Source: Rubeoparvulum massiliense
Lineage (GTDB): Bacteria > Bacillota > Bacilli > Rubeoparvulales > Rubeoparvulaceae
Direction of reading: 5' to 3'
Assembly: GCF_001049895.1 (NCBI RefSeq)
Contig: NZ_CVPE01000006.1
Coordinates: forward strand, 245,008 to 309,007
Length of the DNA: 64,000 nt
This document shows positions 1 through 9,090 of this stretch, piece after piece. The notes beneath the pieces were generated by a model. That model had not been told where the DNA came from and made no database searches. It saw only the letters and a list, made by a program, of their open reading frames with translations. Within the stretch, counting starts at the first letter, position 1; each line of letters begins with the position of its first letter. The translations under genes and the position numbers were made by a program.

Positions 1-2
1 GG

Positions 3-1040
3 ACCATGTCCATGATGGCTTTGCTCAGCAGCTTAGGATTGGCGCAGTCAGGAACCTCAGCCGTGATGAGTATGCTACTCTTTGCCGCATTGGTTGTACT
101 CTTTGGCTTATTAGGACAGGCTACCTTAATTAAACTGCAATCTTTCTTAACCTGGGTCTTTGGTGGCTTAACCTTAATGGTGATCGCCTTGATTATTCCG
201 CAAACCGATTGGCAGCAATTATCCAGCATTCCTGCAGGGAGCTGGTGGACTAGCTTCTTACCGGCTGTTTCCATCATTATGGCAGGGACCGGCATTAGTT
301 GGGCCATTACCGCCTCGGACTATAGTCGCTATCAACGAAAAGAGGCGAAGGGTTCAGCCATCTTTTGGAATGTAACCTTAGGTGGCGCCATCCCACTCTT
401 TGTGATCATGACGGCAGGGATTCTTTTATCCAGTGCGGTGCCCGATTTAGTCAGTGCAGGTAATCCTATCGAGGTCATTGGTGCTTCTTTACCGAGGTGG
501 ATGACCATTCCGTACTTGTTAACAGCCGTTGGAGGCTTGATTGCTCAAGCGGTTCTTAGTCTCTACTCGGCCGGACTAAACCTGCAAAATTTAGGGCTAC
601 GGATTAAGCGGACCATCTCCGTTGTTTTTGATGCTTGTGTGATGATCTCGGTGGCCACTTATGTGTTCTTTATTGAACAGGATTTCATGGGACCCTTTCA
701 ATCCTTCTTAATCTTAATCGGTGTCTGCTTAGCCTCTTGGGAAGCCATCTTTATGATGGATTATATCCTGATTCGCAAAAAGGCAGGCTATCCCAAGGAA
801 CTTCTCTATGCTAAGCATCAGCAGCCGGAGACGAAGCAATATAATGGAGCAGCATTAAGCTGCTGGCTCCTTGGGATTATGGTGGGACTGCTCTTTACCA
901 ATTCACCCTTCTTTAATGGTCCCCTTGCCGTGGGGATCTTCCAGGATAGTAGTCTTGGGGTGCTCCTTTCCTTCTTTGTGAGCGGACTCAGCTATACGAT
1001 AGTTGCTCTAGTGAGTAAGAAGACCAGTACGGAAGCCTAA
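3..1040 (+). CDS. NCS1-family nucleobase/cation symporter, 5' partial
   Basis: The frame is open to the window edge, so the true start lies upstream and the first ATG at 6 is probably internal. The visible 344 residues contain about nine hydrophobic segments. The pattern is that of the purine/cytosine permease (CodB/CytX/NCS1) family, including a central ASDYSRY motif and a late MDYILIRKK segment. The role would be cation-coupled uptake of a nucleobase-like substrate, such as cytosine, purine, allantoin or a thiamine pyrimidine precursor; the substrate cannot be told from sequence. The PfkB kinase starts 21 bases downstream and is probably co-transcribed, so a nucleoside or base salvage pair is likely. 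Confidence 0.8.
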   Translation, partial: TMSMMALLSSLGLAQSGTSAVMSMLLFAALVVLFGLLGQATLIKLQSFLTWVFGGLTLMVIALIIPQTDWQQLSSIPAGSWWTSFLPAVSIIMAGTGISWAITASDYSRYQRKEAKGSAIFWNVTLGGAIPLFVIMTAGILLSSAVPDLVSAGNPIEVIGASLPRWMTIPYLLTAVGGLIAQAVLSLYSAGLNLQNLGLRIKRTISVVFDACVMISVATYVFFIEQDFMGPFQSFLILIGVCLASWEAIFMMDYILIRKKAGYPKELLYAKHQQPETKQYNGAALSCWLLGIMVGLLFTNSPFFNGPLAVGIFQDSSLGVLLSFFVSGLSYTIVALVSKKTSTEA

Positions 1041-1061
1041 ACATGGGGGAGGGGTCAAGCC

Positions 1062-2009
1062 ATGGAGGAACGGCTTGCACGATTAAAAGGCTTATTACAG
1101 GGGCTTAAGCAGCAACAGCAGGTTGCGGTATTCGGTGGCGCCATCGTCGATGTGATCATGGAGGTACCTTCACTTCCTCGTTCCGGCGATGATCTCTATG
1201 GCCGCTATGTAGGCAGTATGGTAGGGGGATGTGGGTTCAATGTGGCGGTGGCGCTCAAACGCTTAGGAATGGAGATCGAGGTGGCCATTCCCATTGGGCA
1301 GGGTCCCTATGCTACTCAGGTTTGCCAAGCCATGGCGCAGGAAGGCATCGTGAGCAGGGTGGCAGTGAATCAAGGTGGCGATTGTGGCTGGTGCTTCACC
1401 ATGGTAGAGCCTGATGGAGAGCGTACCTTCATCTCTGCCCTAGGTGTGGAAGGTAGCTGGTCAGAGGAGATGCTCCATTCCTTACACATCCATCAAGGAG
1501 CCTATGTCTACCTCTCTGGCTATGAGGTGGAGGCAGATCGACGGCAGGTACTGCTTAGCTGGTTGGAGGAGCATCCAGATCTACGCCTGGTCTTCGATCC
1601 AGGTCCCAAGGCAGTATGTCTCTCGCCATCCTGCTGGGAGCGGATCCTGGCTTTACATCCCATTCTAACGCTCAACGAGTGGGAAGCGTTAAGCTTAACC
1701 CATGTTGAAACCATAACAGAAGCTGGTCATAAGCTGTACCAATGGAGTCAAGGGCCGGTGATCATCCATGCGGGAGGAGAAGGTGCCTATCTCTATGATG
1801 AAGCTGGTGAGCAGATCATCCAAGCCTTTCCTACAGAGGTTGTAGATACTGTGGGAGCAGGTGATAGTCATACGGGCGCCATCTTAGCAGGCTTATGCTG
1901 TGGCTGGCAGTTGGAAGATGCGATCTTGTTGGGCAATCTCGTAGCGAGTATCGTGGTTAGCAGACCAGGGCCCTGCGGTGCGCCAACTATTGCTGAACTC
2001 AAAAAATAA
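1062..2009 (+). CDS. PfkB-family sugar/nucleoside kinase
   Basis: This is a 315-residue ribokinase-like protein. The N-terminal half carries the family GG-phi-xxN-type region (GGCGFNVAVALKRLG, about residues 55-70). The C-terminal signature DTVGAGDSHTGA (about 262-273) holds the catalytic Asp and the anion hole; the usual Phe/Ala of DxFxGA is His here. A GGGGAGGGG-type ribosome binding site sits 8-9 bases before the ATG. Placement directly behind an NCS1 permease suggests phosphorylation of an imported nucleoside or related compound such as pseudouridine or a ribonucleoside. That is inference; ribokinase-like sugar kinase is the safe call. Confidence 0.8.
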   Translation: MEERLARLKGLLQGLKQQQQVAVFGGAIVDVIMEVPSLPRSGDDLYGRYVGSMVGGCGFNVAVALKRLGMEIEVAIPIGQGPYATQVCQAMAQEGIVSRVAVNQGGDCGWCFTMVEPDGERTFISALGVEGSWSEEMLHSLHIHQGAYVYLSGYEVEADRRQVLLSWLEEHPDLRLVFDPGPKAVCLSPSCWERILALHPILTLNEWEALSLTHVETITEAGHKLYQWSQGPVIIHAGGEGAYLYDEAGEQIIQAFPTEVVDTVGAGDSHTGAILAGLCCGWQLEDAILLGNLVASIVVSRPGPCGAPTIAELKK

Positions 2010-2029
2010 AACTATTCATGACTATTCAC

Positions 2030-2165
2030 TTAGTTGAGACTCCCACGACTAAAGTCGCAAGCCCTGACGGGTGGGATTCCTGCATGGCTTTGCGTTCTCA
2101 GTCCATTTCTGTTTTGAACAGCCTGCAAGATGAGGGTGTCTCATCACCCCTCCATATCCAGTGCA
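2030..2165 (-). ncRNA. Candidate TnpB-type omega RNA (reRNA) without tnpB
   Basis: The minus-strand segment contains a GAACGCAAAGCC..GCAGGAATCCCAC stretch, then a short stem-loop (GCGAC-TTTA-GTCGT) inside a CCCAC/GTGGG enclosure. This is how many Firmicute TnpB guide RNAs end at the right end of the element. The guide would be read from flanking DNA below 2033. No promoter was identified, and expression is inference. Confidence 0.35.
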
Positions 2166-2463
2166 TATAGCAGATATGGCTACGCTACTATGACCATCGC
2201 GTACAGTTTTTTCGTTCGTGGTGTTTTAGCGTCTTGTTCTTGACGACACATATCGTTTTACCGATCGCATGTATTAGGCGATCGAACCTTATACGATATC
2301 CAATTTTCAAAGAACGAGGTTGTGTTAGAGACTTGTACTTGTCTATAAGCGTATTGTAGCACTATTCAGGCAATTATGGTAGCCATAAGCTACCCCTTGT
2401 CTGACCTCGCTTTCATCCCATGTCTAAAGACGGGCTACGCCCTGCATGGGCTTTCTCGTTCGG
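2033..2463 (-). mobile_element. Non-autonomous IS200/IS605-type element with omega-RNA-like right end
   Basis: No ORF is present. Read on the minus strand, the block starts near 2463 with a left-end-like hairpin region (CCCATG... then GATGAAAGCGAGGTCAGACA). It closes at 2078-2033 with a hairpin built on CGACTTTAGTCG followed by TGGGAGTCTCAA. That is the architecture of TnpB/IS605 right ends, where the omega RNA ends. The left-end stretch aligns by eye with the left end of the element at 61547 (CATGAGATGAATCAGCTTCGGACAAGG). About 430 bases remain, with tnpA and tnpB entirely missing. Exact boundaries are uncertain. Confidence 0.5.
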
Positions 2464-2500
2464 AAAATCGGTAATAAGAAAATAAGGTTATAGCATCGTC

Positions 2501-2543
2501 AAAGAGTGTCATCGCAGATTGGCAAGCGATAGACACTCTTTTT
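2501..2543 (+). terminator. Rho-independent terminator
   Basis: An AAAGAGTGTC-ATCGC arm pairs with GCGAT-AGACACTCTTT around a short loop and is followed by a T-rich tail (TTTTTATT). It would end transcription entering from upstream before the chemoreceptor gene. Confidence 0.75.
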
Positions 2544-2566
2544 ATTGACAAAATCGCCTTGTTTAT

Positions 2567-2593
2567 TAAGTTTAGCCCATATTAATACGATAT
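2567..2593 (+). promoter_or_regulatory. Candidate sigma-D-type promoter for the chemoreceptor gene
   Basis: TAAG, a 15-base spacer and TACGATAT resemble the Bacillus sigma-D consensus TAAA-N15-GCCGATAT (3/4 and 6/8 matches). Chemoreceptor genes commonly use this motility sigma factor. The leader to the TTG start at 2797 would be about 200 bases. Confidence 0.3.
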
Positions 2594-2796
2594 TCTGATT
2601 TGCTAAAATAATATTATATGAATTATGCCAATGTAAGAAGGTGTTGCCAACATGGATACATAATGAATATCAAATACGTTCTTCAGCATTCATAAGATTG
2701 GGAATTACGGTAACCAGGATGACTCTCAATAATTCAACCTTTGGACGTAAACACGATGTGAAAGCAACATGAATATGAACGAAAGAAGGGGTCATC

Positions 2797-4863
2797 TTGA
2801 ATAAACGATTGAGGAGTATTAAGGCAAAATTTTTGTTCGCAGCACTACTCATCGTCATCATCGCTTTAACTGTGGTAGGGAGTATCACTGGTTACCAGAT
2901 TCGTTCACAAGCAGAACAGGATTACATCAATAATTCCAATGAACAAATGAGTATCGTGGAGGATGCGATTCATATTTTTTATCAAGCCATTGATAAGAAT
3001 ATTGATATGCTCGCAACCCATCCGACGATTCTGAAGGCAGATCAGACGATCACATCCTATGCGAATACACAAGAACGAACACAGATGACGCCTTTACAAA
3101 ATGGTGGTATTGAACAAGCAATCTATGAAGTGTTTCAACAGTATGCAGAGAGTCACCCAGGCACCATGTATGTCTACCTTGGAACCGTAAACGGGGGATA
3201 CCTACAATGGCCCGAGGATGATATCTCAGCCCATTATGTATCTAATGAAGAGGATTGGTATCAAACAGGTGTCAAGCAGAATGGTGCCATTGCTCGTACT
3301 GCTCCCTATGAGGATACAGGGAATGATCGCATGATCACCAGTAACGTACGATCCTTTACAGATAAGAATGGGAAGCTACTGGGTGTCATTGGTATTGATG
3401 TGGAACAGTCTGTGATCAGTGAAATGCTTAGTCAAATGGAGATAGGCGAAACTGGCTTTTCAATGATTATACATAATACAGGTATTATTATGGCGGATGG
3501 CAATCAATCAGAGAATAACTTTAAATCCATTGATGAAGTGGATATCCCTGGATTGGATAAACTCTTAGGAGAAAAGCTGGAACCGTTTGCTGTAGAGATC
3601 GAAGGAGCTACCTATCAGGTAAATGCTCATCAAGTAGAGGGTACAGACTGGATCTTAGCGTCATTCATGTCAGAAAAGGAATTAACAGCTGGATCCGCCA
3701 AGATTACCCGGATGATTTTGATCATTTCCCTCGTGACGCTCGTCGTCGTTAGTCTCTTTATCAATTGGATTACCAAACAGATTACCACGCCCATTGTTCG
3801 GGCATCAGGCTATCTAGAGACCATTGCTCAGGGAGATTTTTCGCAGCCCATTGCTGAAAAGGACTTAGCAAGAACAGATGAAGTTGGGATGATCATTCAA
3901 GGAATTCAACAGATGAAGGATGCGCTGATTCGCTTAATCGATCAGATAAAAAATGAATCAACTGCCATTGATGAGCAGGTTGATTATGTGATGGACACGA
4001 TGAGAAATGTAAATGGCAATGTTGAAGAAGTATCGGCGACGACGGAGGAGCTCTCAGCTGGGATGGAGGAAACAGCTGCATCATCACAAGAGATGTCTGC
4101 CACATCGAAGGAGATCGAAAAAGCGGTGGATGAGCTGGCTCAACGATCACAAGCTGCAAAAGTGAATGTGAAGGAGATCAATGAGCGGGCTCAGACGATG
4201 CAGAAGGACTTCAATGCTGCTTATACTAATTCTTCACAGATATTTAATGAAACAAAAGAAGAATTGGAACAAGCCATTGATGAGTCCAAGGTTGTAGAGC
4301 AGATTAATGTCCTCTCCGAATCAATTATGCAGATCACAGATCAGACCAATCTATTAGCATTGAATGCTTCCATTGAAGCAGCACGTGTTGGTGAAGCGGG
4401 AAAAGGCTTTAATGTAGTCGCCAACGAGATTAGAAAACTGGCTGAGCAGTCGAAAGAGGCTGTTTTTCACATTCAAGATGTGACCTCCAAGGTGACAGGT
4501 TCTGTGGATAATCTATCAACTAGCTCCAATAAGCTATTAAACTATGTTTCTACGGATATCAATCGAGATTATCAGACGATGATCGGCGTAGCAGACCAAT
4601 ATCGTAAAGATGCAGGGTTCGTCGATGAGCTGGTTAATAACTTCAATGCAACCTCTGAACAACTTCGCGAAGCCATCGATAATATCTTAACCTCCATTGA
4701 AGGTGTGGCTGAAGCAGCCAATCAAGGGGCAATGGGAACAGCGGATATCGCCAATCGAGTGGCAGAGGTCAATGATAAATCTAGTGAGGTAATGGAACTA
4801 ATTAAGCAAACCAAGGAAAGTGCTGCTCTCTTGAAGCAAGAAATCACGAAATTTACGATCTAA
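2797..4863 (+). CDS. Methyl-accepting chemotaxis protein (dCache-HAMP-MCP)
   Basis: This 688-residue transmembrane chemoreceptor has a first membrane segment at about 12-32 and a large extracytoplasmic Cache-type ligand domain at about 35-295. The second membrane segment is at about 303-325, followed by a HAMP linker and a long helical signalling domain. The highly conserved hairpin tip is recognisable ([20 protein letters not shown], followed by [20 protein letters not shown]). It would relay ligand binding to CheA/CheW and alter flagellar rotation. The start is TTG with AAGGGG about 7 bases upstream. It is monocistronic, with a terminator on each side. The ligand is unknown; dCache receptors often bind amino acids or organic acids. 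Confidence 0.93.
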   Translation: MNKRLRSIKAKFLFAALLIVIIALTVVGSITGYQIRSQAEQDYINNSNEQMSIVEDAIHIFYQAIDKNIDMLATHPTILKADQTITSYANTQERTQMTPLQNGGIEQAIYEVFQQYAESHPGTMYVYLGTVNGGYLQWPEDDISAHYVSNEEDWYQTGVKQNGAIARTAPYEDTGNDRMITSNVRSFTDKNGKLLGVIGIDVEQSVISEMLSQMEIGETGFSMIIHNTGIIMADGNQSENNFKSIDEVDIPGLDKLLGEKLEPFAVEIEGATYQVNAHQVEGTDWILASFMSEKELTAGSAKITRMILIISLVTLVVVSLFINWITKQITTPIVRASGYLETIAQGDFSQPIAEKDLARTDEVGMIIQGIQQMKDALIRLIDQIKNESTAIDEQVDYVMDTMRNVNGNVEEVSATTEELSAGMEETAASSQEMSATSKEIEKAVDELAQRSQAAKVNVKEINERAQTMQKDFNAAYTNSSQIFNETKEELEQAIDESKVVEQINVLSESIMQITDQTNLLALNASIEAARVGEAGKGFNVVANEIRKLAEQSKEAVFHIQDVTSKVTGSVDNLSTSSNKLLNYVSTDINRDYQTMIGVADQYRKDAGFVDELVNNFNATSEQLREAIDNILTSIEGVAEAANQGAMGTADIANRVAEVNDKSSEVMELIKQTKESAALLKQEITKFTI

Positions 4864-4920
4864 TTGGCCCTCGTAAATGATCCTCTCAAGTGAGTATGCC
4901 AAACTTTATAGATAAGTATA

Positions 4921-4963
4921 AAAAAGGCTCAGCTGGTGGTTTCTTCACTAGCTGAGCCTTTTA
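4921..4963. terminator. Bidirectional terminator
   Basis: AAAAGGCTCAGCT and AGCTGAGCCTTTT form a perfect 13-bp stem with A and T tracts on the outer sides. It serves the chemoreceptor gene (+) and the convergent membrane-protein gene ending at 4978 (-). Confidence 0.8.
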
Positions 4964-4977
4964 ACGATGAATTCAAA

Positions 4978-5403
4978 TTATCTTTTCCGACGACGAATGA
5001 TGATAATGCGACTAAGAAACAGGAAGAGGCAGATCAGGATGAGGAGGAGCAGCACGCTATGATAGGTGTCAGGGACAATTCTCGTATTGGACATGGGAAT
5101 CAGATGATGGGTGTTTCCAAAGAAATGATTATACCATTTGATTTGCTGTGGTGTTGCACCCCATAGTACATACTTCCAATGTGATTCATATTGCGTATAG
5201 AGCCAGATAGCCATAAAGCCGATGGTGAGTGGGGTATCATAGCGAAAGCCTCGTAGATTGAGGATGAGAATGATAAAAAAGAGAAACCACCATAGCATAT
5301 CTAAGCTGAAGAAGCCAGGAGAATCAACGAAGCTTGGGATCCCTACTACATCGAGTGTAAACCATAGGAATAATAGAATAAGCGAAAGATGTTGCTTTGA
5401 CAT
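4978..5403 (-). CDS. Small multi-pass membrane protein of unknown function
   Basis: This 141-residue protein is rich in Leu, Ile, Phe and Trp, with about four predicted membrane segments and a basic C-terminus (RIIIIRRRKR). The start is the ATG at 5403, preceded by GAGGAGG about 11 bases upstream; the same frame stays open a few codons further, but no better start is seen there. The next gene upstream on this strand (SNase lipoprotein) ends 33 bases away, so the two may be co-transcribed. No family was recognised. Confidence 0.6.
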   Translation of the reverse strand: MSKQHLSLILLFLWFTLDVVGIPSFVDSPGFFSLDMLWWFLFFIILILNLRGFRYDTPLTIGFMAIWLYTQYESHWKYVLWGATPQQIKWYNHFFGNTHHLIPMSNTRIVPDTYHSVLLLLILICLFLFLSRIIIIRRRKR

Positions 5404-5436
5404 CGACTGTGATTCCTCCTCAACGAACACTTGTCT

Positions 5437-6387
5437 CTATTGTACTTCATCCATGAGGCTCTCTCCATGATAAAGCTGAGCTGCATCGCCATCATTGCGC
5501 CAGATGTTCTGTGATGTCCACCAGAGATGAGATGGGGTTGCATCCTTTTCCGCTGTTCCTGACCAGATTGTAACCTGTGCACCAGCTGCTAAGCTAAAAT
5601 CATCAGGAAATGTGTATCGTTGGTCTCCCTGTACACTGACGAGGAGCCAATCTTCCATCAGGATAGCTTCTGCTGATCGATTATAGAGGATCACATATTC
5701 TTCCCGTAGGTTCACTTCTTGGATCACGATGGGTGAATTGTGTGAATCGAGGTCTCCCTCAGGCTTATTGGTGGCTGTTGAGTTGGAAGCTGGAACGGTT
5801 TCCTCTCGTGGCATCTTCACATTCTCAGCGAATCCATCCTCGCGAGCATAATCCTCGATGCTCCAGATCCCTATTCCTTCCTGTTGGGCGATTTTCTGCA
5901 CTTCACGAAATTGGTCCACATATTTGATATTGGGAGGATAGACGTAAGCCACACGTGCCAGTCCCTCTGCTAATAACATCTCGTTAAAGAGTTGATCATT
6001 GATCCAGACATAAGCGAGAAAGCGTCCGTATTTATCTCGCTCCGAAACATCTAGCTCCAGTTCGATATTTTTTCCTTCAAGATGGTCCTTCGTATACTGA
6101 CTCGCTTCCGGTCCGAAGGGTTGCACGGGCTTGGTAGGATGCTTTGTTTCAGGAGTATCAATTAAGAGTAAACGAACAGTCTCTTCTTTCCCTTCAACGG
6201 TAATATTGATGGTGTCCCCATCGACAACGCGTTCGACAAAGGCTGGAATTCGCTCTGGATGCGCAGGATCCTCCGGTGCTTGTGCTGGTTCATCGAGAAG
6301 GATGGAGCAACCGCTCATAATAGAGAATGAGAGAATTAAAACAAAAAATACGAAAGCTGTACGAAAATAGGTATAAATGGATCGCAT
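5437..6387 (-). CDS. Thermonuclease (SNase)-domain lipoprotein with C-terminal lamin-tail-like domain
   Basis: This 316-residue lipoprotein has a signal peptide and the lipobox-like SIMSGC at about residues 21-26. The nuclease domain follows with the family motifs RVVDGDTI, RLLLIDTPETKHP and ERDKYGRFLAYVW, which supply the catalytic Arg, Glu and Arg. A Ser/Thr/Asn-rich linker leads to a beta-rich C-terminal module (NLREEYVILYNRS ... LLVSVQGDQRYTFPDDF) like the lamin-tail domains found on secreted nucleases. It would degrade nucleic acid at the cell surface. The start was set at the ATG at 6387 because AGAGGAG lies 8 bases upstream; a longer open frame to 6486 lacks such a site. Confidence 0.85.
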   Translation of the reverse strand: MRSIYTYFRTAFVFFVLILSFSIMSGCSILLDEPAQAPEDPAHPERIPAFVERVVDGDTINITVEGKEETVRLLLIDTPETKHPTKPVQPFGPEASQYTKDHLEGKNIELELDVSERDKYGRFLAYVWINDQLFNEMLLAEGLARVAYVYPPNIKYVDQFREVQKIAQQEGIGIWSIEDYAREDGFAENVKMPREETVPASNSTATNKPEGDLDSHNSPIVIQEVNLREEYVILYNRSAEAILMEDWLLVSVQGDQRYTFPDDFSLAAGAQVTIWSGTAEKDATPSHLWWTSQNIWRNDGDAAQLYHGESLMDEVQ

Positions 6388-6592
6388 GCTTATGCTCCTC
6401 TTGGCAGTAGCCTCAAATAACAGACAATCATTATTGTACATCGTATGTTGAAGAAATGACAATGTGTGATGTAGTGAAAACGGCATATATACTAATTCCT
6501 CATAAATTGATATAATTTACTAAATAATGTAATTCATACTTGCACAAAGGTGAGCATCAGCGTGTCATTCAAGCCAAAGAGAGGATGAAACG

Positions 6593-7216
6593 ATGTTGGC
6601 AAAGAAGCGCATTCTATTGATCATGATAGGACTCATTCTTGTGAGCAGTATAGCAGGCTGTGCTGTTAATCAAGCAGAGAATACTCTTGTGATTACACCC
6701 ATGGAGCTATTTGATCGAGAGGCGGAAAAATTTGAGCCCTTCATGGGTATGACAAGTGGTTCAAAGTTAGCAGTACGAGGGGAAGGGTCCATTAATGTGG
6801 ATGTGGAGGAATGGGAGTATGGGCAGCTGGTAAGACAAGGAGCAAGTCTAAGCCAACCTATCCCTGTGACAAGTGGAGCTGACAAATCAGCAAACTCCAC
6901 AGAACATGAACTGATCATTTCTGTTCTCCCCATTCAGGTCAAAGAAGAAAAGGGCTATCTTATTCAAGTGGCGCTTAGCAATGAGAGTGGTACTTCGAAG
7001 ATTTTAAGTTATGTTGAAGAAAATCCTCATATTACTGGATGGACATATGGTCAAGTGGGAGAAGAACAGATATTGGGCAGGGGTGAGTCTGTCTACATGA
7101 TGGGGTTGAAGGGTTCATCCAAAGGGCCCATATCGAGTATTGCGGATCTTGAACAGGAGAAGGAAACAGCAGAGTGGATGCTACTATTTCGAGTTGAATA
7201 TGCAGAAGAATTCTAG
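6593..7216 (+). CDS. Putative lipoprotein of unknown function
   Basis: This is a 207-residue protein with a basic N-terminus, a hydrophobic signal segment and the lipobox IAGC at about residues 20-23, so it is probably anchored outside the membrane. The mature part is polar and beta-rich with no motif I recognise. GAGAGGATG lies just before the ATG. It is divergent from the nuclease lipoprotein and closed by a terminator, so probably monocistronic. Confidence 0.65.
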   Translation: MLAKKRILLIMIGLILVSSIAGCAVNQAENTLVITPMELFDREAEKFEPFMGMTSGSKLAVRGEGSINVDVEEWEYGQLVRQGASLSQPIPVTSGADKSANSTEHELIISVLPIQVKEEKGYLIQVALSNESGTSKILSYVEENPHITGWTYGQVGEEQILGRGESVYMMGLKGSSKGPISSIADLEQEKETAEWMLLFRVEYAEEF

Positions 7217-7227
7217 TGAAAGTAAAA

Positions 7228-7266
7228 AACCGATGCCTTCGATGAAGAAGTGCATCGGTAATTTTT
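7228..7266. terminator. Intrinsic terminator
   Basis: CCGATGC and GCATCGG form a stem with an A tract on one side and AATTTTTAATT on the other. It separates the lipoprotein gene (+) from the convergent small gene (-). Confidence 0.65.
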
Positions 7267-7534
7267 AATTATCGCCCATATAAAAATCCGCCTGATTTCT
7301 GTCAAGATGATGGAGGAGGGCGGACGACGTGGTGATTTGGTACCAATGATTGATCTGTTCTAAGGAAACAAGTTCAACTTGATGGACATCATAGGTGGTG
7401 ATACTTCCATCAGCAAAACGAACTACCAAAGGCTCTGTTTCAACAAATCCAGTATGGTCATCAATCACTTGCCCGATCTTACCAGCGTTCTGCCCTGCAG
7501 GAATCATCACATAGGCGCCAATTCGTTTAAGCAT
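7265..7534 (-). CDS. Small KOW-like protein of unknown function
   Basis: This 89-residue soluble protein has an N-terminal stretch YVMIPAGQNAGKIGQVIDD that resembles a KOW/SH3-like barrel strand pair. The start is the ATG at 7534, because AAAGGAGGG lies 7-8 bases upstream; a TTG two codons earlier is too close to that site. The function is unknown and the KOW resemblance is by eye only. Confidence 0.55.
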   Translation of the reverse strand: MLKRIGAYVMIPAGQNAGKIGQVIDDHTGFVETEPLVVRFADGSITTYDVHQVELVSLEQINHWYQITTSSALLHHLDRNQADFYMGDN

Positions 7535-7628
7535 CCTCAATCCCTCCTTTGCATAGTGAAAATGATAATATCAAGTATCGAATAATAATATTAACATATT
7601 AATAAAAATAATGCAAGGGATTGAATGC

Positions 7629-7665
7629 AAAAGAAAGCCCCTAGAAATTGTACGCTAGGGGTTGT
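7629..7665 (-). terminator. Terminator of the DUF378 gene
   Basis: CCCCTAG and CTAGGGG form a stem with a 10-base loop. On the minus strand it is followed by CTTTCTTTT, just downstream of the gene ending at 7680. Confidence 0.65.
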
Positions 7666-7679
7666 CGTAATGGAAGAGT

Positions 7680-7874
7680 CTATCGAGTGATTCTTTTCAA
7701 GATGGTCAAGGCGTAGAGCCCAGCCAGTCCGATGGCGATATAAATAATGCGGGGAACGATCTCATTTCCACCGAAGAGCCATTGGACTAGATCCCAATTA
7801 AAGAGGCCAATCAGCAACCAGTTTAAGGCACCAATGATCACGAATACCAATGACACCAATGTGAAGCTACGCAT
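7680..7874 (-). CDS. DUF378 family membrane protein
   Basis: This 64-residue protein has two membrane segments. The sequence VIIGALNWLLIGLFNWDLV is the hallmark of DUF378 (YuzA-like) proteins, and the length fits the family. The function is unknown in general. GGAGGGATGACCT precedes the ATG, and the gene is monocistronic with its own terminator. Confidence 0.85.
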   Translation of the reverse strand: MRSFTLVSLVFVIIGALNWLLIGLFNWDLVQWLFGGNEIVPRIIYIAIGLAGLYALTILKRITR

Positions 7875-7981
7875 AGGTCATCCCTCCATAATAGAATGGG
7901 AGCTATCATCTGTATAATAAGTATATAATCATTATATATGTAATATGAATAGCCGTATGCCAATTTTTAGATCAAATAGAC

Positions 7982-8009
7982 TTGATTCATCATACCACTG
8001 ATGTATAAT
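7982..8009 (+). promoter_or_regulatory. Sigma-A-type promoter of the MerR-family gene
   Basis: TTGATT (7982-7987), a 16-base spacer and TATAAT (8004-8009) place the start of transcription about 20 bases before the coding region, giving a very short leader. MerR-family regulators often act near such slightly distorted promoters. Confidence 0.6.
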
Positions 8010-8033
8010 CTTTGTAGAACTATAAGGTGAGTG

Positions 8034-8936
8034 ATGTCGTTGTATAACATAAAAGTGGTTTCTAATATGCTTGATATGCCTGCAGTAACGATCCGTGCTT
8101 GGGAGAATCGCTACCAAGCTGTCATACCCCGCCGATCTCCTTCAGGACATCGACTCTATAGTGAACAAGATATTCAGGATCTTCGCTGGTTAAAGACACA
8201 GGTAGAAGAAAAAGGAATGAATATCAGCCAAGCTGTAAAGCTACTTCGTAGTCGGAAGCGGGATAGTGAACATCATCTAAGTCAACAAGTTGAGACAACG
8301 GTAAATAATCCTGATCTACTCTATCTTGATAAAATTGATGAGTTATATAAGGCGATCCATGCCTTTGATTCTACGCGGGTGAATAATCTATTCGATCTTT
8401 ATTTTTCTTTATATCATTATTCCGATGTTTTTAACTATATTGTTCGCAAGCTCATGGATTTTCTTGAAGAAAAAAGAGAAAAGGGAGAAGTCACCATCGC
8501 TCACGAACATTTTGCAAGCAATCTTGCCATGCAGCGATTATACCAATTTTTTCGTGCATTTCCTGTCAACCCTACCCTCCCAAAGGTACTTGCCTTCACT
8601 CCTGAAGGTGAATTGCATCAACTAGGCTTACTCTATTTTTCCTTGTTTTTACGATCGCATCAATATGACGTGATCTACTTAGGAATCAACACCCCCATGG
8701 ATGGCTTAGATGACTTGATTCAAATGCATGATATTCGAATTATTTTAATCTCCGTGACTTGTGAATCACTCCGCCCATTGACAGAAAAAATGGTGAAACA
8801 TTTTCGTAAGATGCACCCCCATCTCCAAATATTGATTGGTGGACAAGCTTTTCGTGAGGAGGAGGTTCCTGCTACATGTCATTATGTAGATGAGGACGCA
8901 GCTAATTGGTATTTATGGTTGGAGCAACAACGGTAG
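8034..8936 (+). CDS. MerR-family regulator with B12-binding-like sensor domain (CarH/LitR type)
   Basis: This 300-residue protein has an N-terminal MerR winged helix (MLDMPAVTIRAWENRY, then RRSPSGHRLYSEQDI) at about residues 8-75. A helical cap with EHFASNLAMQRL follows (about 160-172). The C-terminal Rossmann-like domain carries EGELHQLG, which keeps the His of the cobalamin-ligating DxHxxG motif with Glu in place of Asp. CarH and LitR relatives use adenosylcobalamin to sense light. Here the ligand state and targets are unknown. The ATG at 8034 was preferred to the GTG at 8031 for spacing from AAGGTG. Confidence 0.8.
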   Translation: MSLYNIKVVSNMLDMPAVTIRAWENRYQAVIPRRSPSGHRLYSEQDIQDLRWLKTQVEEKGMNISQAVKLLRSRKRDSEHHLSQQVETTVNNPDLLYLDKIDELYKAIHAFDSTRVNNLFDLYFSLYHYSDVFNYIVRKLMDFLEEKREKGEVTIAHEHFASNLAMQRLYQFFRAFPVNPTLPKVLAFTPEGELHQLGLLYFSLFLRSHQYDVIYLGINTPMDGLDDLIQMHDIRIILISVTCESLRPLTEKMVKHFRKMHPHLQILIGGQAFREEEVPATCHYVDEDAANWYLWLEQQR

Positions 8937-8956
8937 CATACCAGCTACCGTTGTTC
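8925..8956 (+). terminator. Hairpin overlapping the stop codon of the MerR gene
   Basis: CAACGGTAGC and GCTACCGTTG form a 10-bp stem with a 6-base loop that includes the stop codon. The tail is only modestly T-rich, so it may be a terminator or an mRNA-stabilising hairpin. Confidence 0.45.
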
Positions 8957-9090
8957 GCATAGGACTTAAGATGTATTTTCAAAATATTCCATTTCCTTAT
9001 GTTGGTTAACAGGGTAAAATAAAGTAGATTTGGTTCAGGTGGAGCTGCGACTCTATCTGAACCTTGAATGATTTTTAAGGAGGTTTTGCG

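Noticed and set aside
2796..2888. Minus-strand ORF 2670-2888 over the chemoreceptor start
   Set aside because: There is no ribosome binding site, and it overlaps the chemoreceptor N-terminal membrane segment in antisense.
4936..5166. 76-residue plus-strand ORF downstream of the chemoreceptor gene
   Set aside because: It starts inside the terminator hairpin and is antisense to the small membrane-protein gene.
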